Shown piece after piece: positions 1 to 5,462 of a DNA stretch of 5,546 nt. This stretch comes from Nitrospiria bacterium (GTDB lineage Bacteria > Nitrospirota > Nitrospiria > JACQBZ01). The translations under genes and the position numbers were made by a program. The stretch lies in contig CAKKOZ010000014.1 in assembly GCA_919901335.1 (NCBI GenBank), positions 1 through 5,546 on the forward strand, read 5' to 3'. A model generated the notes under the pieces. That model did no database searches. It was not told the DNA's origin and saw nothing but the letters and a program-made list of their open reading frames with translations. The stretch's first letter is position 1. The number at the start of each line of letters is the position of its first letter.

Positions 1-33
1 GTGGAGGGGGCGACGCAAGCCCCTACAAAATAA
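1..33 (+). CDS. Possible 3' end of an upstream gene (partial, unidentified)
   Basis: Reading from base 1 gives ten codons (V-E-G-A-T-Q-A-P-T-K) and a TAA at 31-33. The stop lies 13 bases before the lon start and touches the lon ribosome binding site, a spacing typical of adjacent genes in an operon. In many bacteria clpX precedes lon, so a ClpX tail is a reasonable guess, but ten residues cannot identify a protein and ClpX tails are not conserved. The same bases could equally be untranslated leader. The lon frame is also open back to base 2. Confidence 0.25.
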   Translation: MEGATQAPTK

Positions 34-37
34 GGGG
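6..37 (+). promoter_or_regulatory. Possible competing hairpins over the lon ribosome binding site
   Basis: The segment GCCCCT (19-24) can pair with two partners. Upstream, GGGGGC (6-11) gives a 6-bp stem (one G-U pair) with a 7-base loop. Downstream, AGGGG (33-37), which is the core of the lon Shine-Dalgarno, gives a 5-bp stem with an 8-base loop. The two pairings exclude each other, so the first would free the ribosome binding site and the second would hide it. The pairing is visible in the sequence; any regulatory role is inference, and such short G/C runs pair easily by chance. Confidence 0.2.
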
Positions 38-38
38 G
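32..38 (+). promoter_or_regulatory. Ribosome binding site of lon
   Basis: AAGGGGG lies 8 bases before the GTG at 47-49. It supports GTG as the start even though the frame is open further upstream and there is no ATG nearby in frame before the conserved LON domain. Confidence 0.7.
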
Positions 39-46
39 ACCATCGC

Positions 47-2491
47 GTGGCAGAACAGGATAAAGAAGGAACGCAACAGCCGGTCGAGATTCCGGAGGCC
101 CTTCCGCTCCTTCCGGTGCGGGATATCGTGGTTTTTCCCTACATGGTCCTGCCGTTGTTCGTCGGGCGCGAGATGTCGATCCGCGCGATCAACGAGGCGC
201 TGGCCGGCAACCGCATGATCCTGATGGCGGCCCAGAAGGTGCTGGACGTCGAAAACCCGGAGGCCAAGGACATCCACGCGGTGGGGACCGTCGGGATGAT
301 CATGCGGATGCTGAAGCTCCCGGATGGCCGGATCAAGATCCTCGTGCAGGGACTCTCCCGGGCCCGTATCCTCGACTATGTCCATTCGGAGCCGTATTAT
401 CAGGTCCGGATTCAAAAAATCGTGGAGCCCAAGGTGGCCGAGCGGTCGTTGGAGCTGGAGGCGCTGATCCGCACGGTGAAAGAGCAGCTCGATAAGATCA
501 GCAGCTTCGGGAAACTGGTTCTGCCGGAAGTCCTGGTGGTGATCGAGAACCTCGACGACCCCAGCCGCTTAAGCGACATGATCATCTCGAATCTCGGCCT
601 TCGGGTGGAAGAGGCCCAGGAGATCTTAGAGATACTGGATCCCGTGGAACGTCTCAAGAAGGTCAGCGAGATCCTGGCCAAAGAGGTGGGCGTCCTGAAT
701 ATGCAGCAGAAGATCCAGGCCGAGGCCAAAGGCGAGATGGACAAGACCCAGCGGGACTATTTCCTCCGTGAGCAGCTCAAGGCGATCCAGAAGGAGCTCG
801 GCGACGTGGATGAGCGCGCCGAGGAGATCGGCGAGTTCAAAAAGCGGATCAGAGGGGCCAAGATGCCCGAGAAGGTGGGCAAGGAGGCCGACAAGCAGCT
901 CAAGCGGCTGGAGCATATGCATCCCGATTCGGCCGAGGCCTCGACCGTCCGAAGCTACCTCGAATGGCTGGTGGAGCTGCCCTGGAGCAAGAAGACCAAG
1001 GACAATCTGGACATCAAGGCGGCCTCCAAGGTGCTGGATGCCGACCATTACGATCTGGAGAAGGTCAAGGAGCGGATTTTGGAATATCTGGCCGTCCGCA
1101 AGATGAAGGGCAAGATGAAAGGGCCGATCCTCTGTTTCGTCGGGCCGCCGGGCGTGGGGAAGACCTCGCTCGGAAAATCGATTGCACGGGCCCTGGGGCG
1201 GGAGTTCGTCCGCGTCTCCCTCGGCGGCATCCACGATGAGGCCGAGATCCGGGGACATCGCCGGACCTATGTCGGGGCGCTGCCCGGACGGATCATTCAG
1301 GGCATCAAGCAGGCCGGAACGAACAACCCGGTCTTCATGATGGACGAGATCGACAAGGTTGGCACCGATTTCCGCGGTGATCCGTCCGCGGCGCTGTTAG
1401 AGGTCCTGGACCCCGAGCAGAACAACGCCTTCAGCGACCATTATCTGGGCGTGCCGTTCGACCTGTCCAACGTGATGTTTATCACGACGGCCAACCTCAC
1501 CGACACGATCCTGTCGCCGCTGCGGGACCGCATGGAGGTGATCGAACTGTCCGGCTATACCGAGGAGGAAAAGCTCGGCATCGCGCTGAATTTCCTTCTC
1601 CCCCGGCAGTTAATGGAGCACGGCGTCACGGAGAAAAACGTGACCCTGACGGATTCGGCCGTCCGGATCATCATCGGTCAATACACCCGCGAGGCCGGCG
1701 TCCGGAACCTGGAACGGGAGTTGGCAAACGTCCTTCGGAAGATCGTAAGGCAGATCGCGGAGGGAAAGGCCAAGCAGTTCAGCGTCACCCCGGCCAATGT
1801 CCACAAGCTGCTCGGAGTCCCGAAATTTCTGCCCGAGCTTGAGCAGGAAAAGGATGAAATCGGCGTTTCGACCGGCCTGGCCTGGACCGAGAGTGGCGGC
1901 GACATTATTTACATCGAGGCTACCTTCATGAAGGGCAAGGGGGGCGTGATGTTGACCGGCCATCTGGGGGATGTGATGAAGGAGTCGGCGCAGGCGGCCC
2001 TGAGCTACATCCGGTCGCGGGAAAAGGAGTTGGGAATCCGGCCGGATCTTTTTGCCAAGAACGACATTCATATCCATGTGCCGGCCGGCGCGATCCCGAA
2101 GGACGGACCTTCGGCCGGCATCACGATGGCGACGGCGCTCGCATCGGTTTTCACCAACGCGCCGGTCCGACGGGATGTGGCGATGACGGGGGAAGTGACC
2201 CTTCGGGGGCGCGTGCTCCCGATCGGCGGGCTTAAAGAGAAAATCCTGGCCGCTCGCCGGGCCGGGATCAAGACCGTGATCCTCCCGAAGCGAAACGAGA
2301 AAGATCTGGAGGAGGTGTCCAAACATGTCCGCCGCGGGATGGAGTTCATCTTTGCCGAAACGATGGACGATGTTCTGCCCGCGGCGCTCCGACGACGGGT
2401 GCCCGGCGCCAAAGCCCACCGGCCGGTGGCGCAGAAGGTCCGCCGCGACAAGGTTCTGATGCCGGCGATCCCGGCCCGGAAAAACAATTGA
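47..2491 (+). CDS. lon: Lon protease, ATP-dependent AAA+ serine protease
   Basis: Lon is a cytoplasmic ring-shaped protease that unfolds and degrades damaged and short-lived regulatory proteins using ATP. The 814-residue product has the classic LonA order. The N-terminal LON substrate domain runs from about 19 to 215, opening with LPLLPVRDIVVFPYMVLPLF. A charged helical linker follows to about 330. The AAA+ module has Walker A GPPGVGKT at 366-373 (K372), Walker B VFMMDEID at 429-436 (D433, E434) and a sensor-2-like YTREAGVR at 546-553. The C-terminal protease domain starts near 600 (GLAWT at 610-614) and carries the catalytic dyad S689 (in KDGPSAG) and K732 (in GGLKEK), 43 residues apart as in E. 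coli S679/K722. GTG start chosen from the ribosome binding site at 32-38. It is about 30 residues longer than E. coli Lon, mostly through a basic tail (782-814). All key residues are present, so it should be active. No heat-shock promoter is visible because the leader is cut by the window edge. Confidence 0.98.
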   Translation: MAEQDKEGTQQPVEIPEALPLLPVRDIVVFPYMVLPLFVGREMSIRAINEALAGNRMILMAAQKVLDVENPEAKDIHAVGTVGMIMRMLKLPDGRIKILVQGLSRARILDYVHSEPYYQVRIQKIVEPKVAERSLELEALIRTVKEQLDKISSFGKLVLPEVLVVIENLDDPSRLSDMIISNLGLRVEEAQEILEILDPVERLKKVSEILAKEVGVLNMQQKIQAEAKGEMDKTQRDYFLREQLKAIQKELGDVDERAEEIGEFKKRIRGAKMPEKVGKEADKQLKRLEHMHPDSAEASTVRSYLEWLVELPWSKKTKDNLDIKAASKVLDADHYDLEKVKERILEYLAVRKMKGKMKGPILCFVGPPGVGKTSLGKSIARALGREFVRVSLGGIHDEAEIRGHRRTYVGALPGRIIQGIKQAGTNNPVFMMDEIDKVGTDFRGDPSAALLEVLDPEQNNAFSDHYLGVPFDLSNVMFITTANLTDTILSPLRDRMEVIELSGYTEEEKLGIALNFLLPRQLMEHGVTEKNVTLTDSAVRIIIGQYTREAGVRNLERELANVLRKIVRQIAEGKAKQFSVTPANVHKLLGVPKFLPELEQEKDEIGVSTGLAWTESGGDIIYIEATFMKGKGGVMLTGHLGDVMKESAQAALSYIRSREKELGIRPDLFAKNDIHIHVPAGAIPKDGPSAGITMATALASVFTNAPVRRDVAMTGEVTLRGRVLPIGGLKEKILAARRAGIKTVILPKRNEKDLEEVSKHVRRGMEFIFAETMDDVLPAALRRRVPGAKAHRPVAQKVRRDKVLMPAIPARKNN

Positions 2492-2553
2492 GGATGCCCT
2501 CGACGTGGGACCTGAGCCGGGCCCGGTGACTGCGTGGGGCCGATGATCCATCC
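2492..2553 (+). other. lon-thiL intergenic gap with a tiny ORF touching the thiL start
   Basis: These 62 bases hold no clear promoter and no terminator. CCGGGCCCGG (2517-2526) is a perfect palindrome, but no T tract follows it. A four-codon ORF, ATG ATC CAT CCA TGA (2543-2557), has its TGA overlapping the thiL ATG (2554) as ATGA. An in-frame GTG at 2534 would make it seven codons. thiL itself has no well-spaced Shine-Dalgarno: the nearest G run, GGGG at 2536-2539, is 14 bases away. Translational coupling through this mini-ORF is possible but unproven. Confidence 0.3.
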
Positions 2554-3576
2554 ATGATTTTAAACCAGCTCGGGGAATTCGGTCTCCTTCAGCGTATCCG
2601 CCGGCGGGTTCCGTCCCGGCCCGCGGCTGTTTCCGTCGGCATCGGCGACGACGCGGCCGTGCTGCGGATGTCCCCTCATCGGGAGCTGATCGTCACGACG
2701 GACATGTTCGTCGAGGCGGTTGATTTTGATCCGGCCCACGGAACCTTCCGACAGATCGGCTACAAAGCATTGGCCGCCAACCTCAGTGACGTCGCCGCGA
2801 TGGGAGGCCGGCCCTTCGCCTTTCTGGTCGGCCTTGCGGTTCCGGGCCGAACATCCGTGCGGGCCGTGGATGAAATCTATCACGGGATGTTGTCCCTGGC
2901 CCGGCGGCATCGGGTGGCGCTGATCGGCGGCGACACCTCCGCCTCGCCCAAGGGGATGCTGATCGCGGTGACGGTCCTGGGAGAGGTCGAGCCGGGACGC
3001 GCCGTCACCCGATCCGGCGCGCGGGCGGGGGATCGGGTTTACGTCACCGGCACCCTGGGTGATTCTCGCGCAGGACTTGAAATTTTAAAAAGACGAAAAA
3101 ACAGGAAACGGTTACAACCCCCGGCGGGCGAATCCTATCTGATCCGCCGCCATTTTTTTCCGGCGCCCCGCGTGGTGTTCGGGCGGTTGCTGGGCCGTCG
3201 GGGATGGGCGACGGCCATGATTGATCTTTCGGACGGGCTCGCGTCCGACTTACGGCATCTGTGCGAGGCCGGTCGGGTGGGGGCAAGGGTGGAGCGGGAC
3301 CGTCTGCCGGTTTCGGCCCCCTTGGCCGCCTATGCCCGCCGCCGGGGCCGGTCGGCGCCGGACTATGCCCTCCGGGGCGGAGAGGACTTTGAACTCCTTT
3401 TCACGGTGAGAGAAAAAAATGCCGCGGCGGTCGAGGCCGCGGCAAAGCGGATGGCCTTGTCGGTCACGTCGATCGGCGCGATCGTTCCCAGCCGCCGCGG
3501 AATCACCGTGATCGGGAAGGGGGGCCGCGAGGTTCCTTTAACCTTGAAAAGCTACGAGCACTTTACGCATCCATGA
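2554..3576 (+). CDS. thiL: Thiamine-monophosphate kinase ThiL
   Basis: ThiL phosphorylates thiamine monophosphate with ATP to give thiamine diphosphate, the active cofactor, in the cytoplasm. The 340-residue protein shows the PurM/ThiL fold signatures in order: GEFGLLQRI (7-15), GIGDDAAVL (29-37, the N-terminal Mg/nucleotide motif), NLSDVAAMGG (76-85), GGDTSAS (125-131), VTGTLGDSRAGL (164-175), IDLSDGLASDL (223-233) and GGEDFELLF (275-283). It ends in YEHF like other ThiL proteins. Length is normal (E. coli 325). The ATG fits the usual short lead to GEF, although the ribosome binding site is weak. No TPP riboswitch and no other thi gene is visible nearby. Odd points are an A-rich stretch encoding KRRKNRKR (179-186), in a loop that varies in the family, and an in-frame A7 run with a strong hairpin at 3413-3443. 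Its TGA overlaps the next start (ATGA), suggesting coupled translation. Confidence 0.96.
   Translation: MILNQLGEFGLLQRIRRRVPSRPAAVSVGIGDDAAVLRMSPHRELIVTTDMFVEAVDFDPAHGTFRQIGYKALAANLSDVAAMGGRPFAFLVGLAVPGRTSVRAVDEIYHGMLSLARRHRVALIGGDTSASPKGMLIAVTVLGEVEPGRAVTRSGARAGDRVYVTGTLGDSRAGLEILKRRKNRKRLQPPAGESYLIRRHFFPAPRVVFGRLLGRRGWATAMIDLSDGLASDLRHLCEAGRVGARVERDRLPVSAPLAAYARRRGRSAPDYALRGGEDFELLFTVREKNAAAVEAAAKRMALSVTSIGAIVPSRRGITVIGKGGREVPLTLKSYEHFTHP
3414..3443 (+). other. Slippery heptamer followed by GC hairpin inside thiL (candidate frameshift element)
   Basis: A AAA AAT (3414-3420) sits with the zero-frame codons arranged as X XXY YYZ (gaA AAA AAT, residues 287-289 E-K-N), inside a run of seven A (3413-3419). 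It is followed at once by GCCGCGGC (3421-3428), loop GGTCGAG, and GCCGCGGC (3436-3443), an 8-bp all-G/C stem. The -1 frame has no stop from 3393 through 3573 and joins the DUF2062 frame exactly. A slip would fuse ThiL residues 1-289 to DUF2062 through about 51 extra residues. Against it: there is no spacer, where 5-9 bases is usual, and the A7 run and Ala-rich helix may simply reflect codon choice. Confidence 0.25.
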
Positions 3577-4046
3577 TAACGATTTCCTACTGGCGCGGCA
3601 GGCTCCGGGCGGTCCTTCATCTGGACGACAACCCGCACCGGATCGCGATGGCCTTTTCCCTGGGGGTCTTCATCGCCTTTTCCCCGTTTATCGGTCTCCA
3701 CCTGATCAGCGCCGCCTTCCTCGCCTGGGTGCTTCGGCTGAATGCCGCGGCAGTTCTGCTGGGGACGCTGCTGAATAATCACTGGACGACCGCCCCGATC
3801 TTCGGGGCCAGCCTTTGGGTGGGCAGCATGATTTACGGACGGCATGCTCTTCTGCAGCCGATTCACTGGCAGGATTTTACGATCGTGAACGTCCTCCCTC
3901 AACTCGAGCCCTATCTGATGCCGTTCCTGCTTGGAACGACCCTGATGGGAATCGTCGCGAGTATCGTTGCCTATGCCTGCGCCTTTTACTTCGTCAAGGA
4001 ATACCGCTATCTCCGCCACCGCACGGAGGAGTCCCCCCATGTTTAA
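3573..4046 (+). CDS. DUF2062 family inner-membrane protein
   Basis: This 157-residue protein matches the DUF2062 (PF09835) pattern. After a short basic, amphipathic start (WRGRLRAVLHLDDNPHRIA) comes FSLGVFIAFSPFIGLHLI (28-45), then LAWVLRLNAAAVLLGT (50-65) and the family's asparagine motif, here NNHWTTAP (68-75). A further hydrophobic helix lies at about 116-141, followed by a charged, cytoplasm-like tail (KEYRYLRHR). I expect three or four membrane segments. The family has no established biochemical role, although members occur near cell-envelope and glycosyltransferase genes. The start overlaps the thiL stop by 4 bases and has no Shine-Dalgarno of its own, so its translation probably depends on termination-reinitiation after thiL. 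The motif has His (H70) where family members usually have Pro after Asn. Family assignment is fairly sure; function is unknown. Confidence 0.88.
   Translation: MITISYWRGRLRAVLHLDDNPHRIAMAFSLGVFIAFSPFIGLHLISAAFLAWVLRLNAAAVLLGTLLNNHWTTAPIFGASLWVGSMIYGRHALLQPIHWQDFTIVNVLPQLEPYLMPFLLGTTLMGIVASIVAYACAFYFVKEYRYLRHRTEESPHV
4025..4032 (+). promoter_or_regulatory. Ribosome binding site that sets the HD-protein start
   Basis: GGAGGAGT inside the end of the DUF2062 gene is 6-8 bases before the ATG at 4039. The reading frame is open back to about 3967, but only this ATG has a proper ribosome binding site. The protein from here begins MFKGSPYEGQ, close to where conserved HD-family sequence starts. Confidence 0.85.
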
Positions 4047-5445
4047 AGGTTCGCCCTATGAAGGCCAGGCCCTGATCGCCGATCCCGTCCACGAATATAT
4101 CACGTTTACCGTGCCCTACCCGAATCAGGAGAAGGAGATCACCGAAAAACAGCTGATAGACTCCCCCTGGATGCAGCGGCTGCGGTACATCTACCAGCTC
4201 CAGAGCGCCCGCTGGGTCTATCCCTCGGCCGAACACAGCCGGTTCCAGCATTCGATCGGCGCGATGCATCTGGCCGGTCGGTTCGCGCGCCACCTCTACC
4301 CCTCGTTGAAAGAGATCGTTCCGGACTGCCCATCCGAGAATTTTATCGAGGGGCTGCTCCGGGTCACGGCCCTGGTCCACGACATCGGCCACGGACCGTT
4401 CGGCCATTTCTTCGATGATAATTTTCTGGCGAAGTTCGGGATCACCCATGAGGTTCTGGGCCAGCATATCATCCGGGACGAGATGGGCGGTCTGATCCGG
4501 AAGATCCGCCGCAGCCCCTCCGGGCCGTTCGGTCGCGGCGAGGAGATCAATCCGGAGCATGTGGCCTTCCTGATTCTCAAAGACCCGTTGAAGAACAGCG
4601 CCAAATACCCCCGGTGGCTTGTTTTCCTCCAGCCGATCCTGGGCGGGATCTACACGGCCGACAACATGGACTATGTTCTCCGGGATTCCTACATGTGCGG
4701 CGTGGCAGTCGGTCCCGTGGACGTCCGGCGGCTGATCCATTACACCTTTTTTACGGACAAGGGACTGACGCTCCACAAGACGGGGCTCTCGGCCCTTCAA
4801 ATGTTTCTGAACACGCGTCTGTACCTCTATTCCAACGTCTATTACCATCGGACGACACGGGCCATCGACCTGCATCTGCGGGACATCTTTCATGACACGA
4901 TCCAGCGGATTTTTCCTTACAATCCCCTCAAGGAACTCTCGGAATACCGGAACCTGACCGAGTGGTCGTTGTTGGAAGAAATCCGCCGCTGGGAGCGGTC
5001 CCCGGACGCGCGGAAGCGGAAATTGTACGGGGAGTGGCAGTTGATCTTCCACCGGGACGTGAAATGGAAGATGGCCTACGACATTACGCTCCCCACCCGC
5101 GGCGGGGAGCGCGGACGGACCTTCCTCGATCAGGAGACGGTGGAACGGCGCATCCGCGAAGCTCTCCCGCCGGCCTTAAAAAAACTGCCCTTCAAAGTCG
5201 ACATGGCCAACCAGGACCCGAGGCCGCTCAATCCCCTCAGCATGGGAGAGTTTCAGATCTATGTCTACGATTCGTCCACGAAGGCCGTTTCAAAGGAAAT
5301 TTTGCGGGAGCACTTCGATTTCATTCCGGCCAAGATACTCCAGTGCCGGATTTTCACGCTGAACCATGAGCACGACGCCGTATTGGCCCAGATCGCCGAG
5401 CGCATTCTGGGCAGCGAGGCCCCGAGCAGCACGACGAACCTGTAA
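4039..5445 (+). CDS. HD-domain phosphohydrolase, SAMHD1/EF1143-like (probable dNTP triphosphohydrolase)
   Basis: The 468-residue protein belongs to the COG1078 group of HD phosphohydrolases, related to SAMHD1, E. faecalis EF1143 and B. subtilis YwfO. Characterised members remove triphosphate from dNTPs to give deoxynucleosides, often under allosteric dGTP control. The HD core is intact. Metal ligands are H71 (in RFQHSIG), H114-D115 (in VHDIGHGPFGHFFD) and D208 (in TADNMDY). The residues matching the SAMHD1 catalytic set are H123, D126 and H137 (in GITHE), and the substrate-pocket pattern DYVLRDSYMCG (211-221) is also present. The region after about 240 is helical and charged and ends in a conserved-looking alpha/beta part (FQIYVYD, 405-411). 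No signal peptide or membrane segment, so cytoplasmic. Start chosen from the ribosome binding site at 4025-4032; it overlaps the DUF2062 gene by 8 bases. Substrate is inferred from family; other nucleotides are possible. I see no defence genes around it, so nucleotide-pool control is the simpler reading. Confidence 0.92.
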   Translation: MFKGSPYEGQALIADPVHEYITFTVPYPNQEKEITEKQLIDSPWMQRLRYIYQLQSARWVYPSAEHSRFQHSIGAMHLAGRFARHLYPSLKEIVPDCPSENFIEGLLRVTALVHDIGHGPFGHFFDDNFLAKFGITHEVLGQHIIRDEMGGLIRKIRRSPSGPFGRGEEINPEHVAFLILKDPLKNSAKYPRWLVFLQPILGGIYTADNMDYVLRDSYMCGVAVGPVDVRRLIHYTFFTDKGLTLHKTGLSALQMFLNTRLYLYSNVYYHRTTRAIDLHLRDIFHDTIQRIFPYNPLKELSEYRNLTEWSLLEEIRRWERSPDARKRKLYGEWQLIFHRDVKWKMAYDITLPTRGGERGRTFLDQETVERRIREALPPALKKLPFKVDMANQDPRPLNPLSMGEFQIYVYDSSTKAVSKEILREHFDFIPAKILQCRIFTLNHEHDAVLAQIAERILGSEAPSSTTNL

Positions 5446-5453
5446 AAATCGTC

Positions 5454-5460
5454 GGAGGAG
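5454..5460 (+). promoter_or_regulatory. Ribosome binding site of the last gene
   Basis: GGAGGAG ends 2 bases before a TTG at 5463; measured from the GGAGG core the spacing is 4 bases. It is the only strong site after the HD gene stop and points to TTG as the start, since no ATG is present in 5446-5546. Confidence 0.65.
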
Positions 5461-5462
5461 AA

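Noticed and set aside
626..1258. Minus-strand open frame (210 codons) opposite the lon linker and Walker A region
   Set aside because: Leu/Asp-rich mirror of charged coiled-coil codons; no supporting ribosome binding site or motif.
2517..2526. Palindrome CCGGGCCCGG as a lon terminator
   Set aside because: No usable loop and no T tract follows, so it does not resemble an intrinsic terminator.
1610..2551. Minus-strand open frame (313 codons) opposite the lon protease domain
   Set aside because: Low-complexity, His/Arg/Gly-rich translation with no family likeness; the + strand encodes the intact Lon active site.
2492..2553. TPP riboswitch in front of thiL
   Set aside because: The gap is only 62 bases and I see no conserved THI-box core such as CUGAGA.
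3096..3102. A AAA AAC slippery heptamer as a frameshift site in thiL
   Set aside because: The -1 frame ends at a TGA at 3222 with no sensible product. The only nearby stem (GGCGG 3123-3127 with CCGCC 3144-3148) is short and about 20 bases away.
3994..5052. Long minus-strand open frame (352 codons) opposite the HD phosphohydrolase gene
   Set aside because: It mirrors codons of a well-supported gene in GC-rich DNA, has no recognisable domain, and reads as a Pro/Arg/Gln-rich shadow.
4039..5445. HD gene as part of an anti-phage defence cassette
   Set aside because: No other defence genes or mobile DNA are visible; overlap with DUF2062 and thiL points to a chromosomal housekeeping operon.
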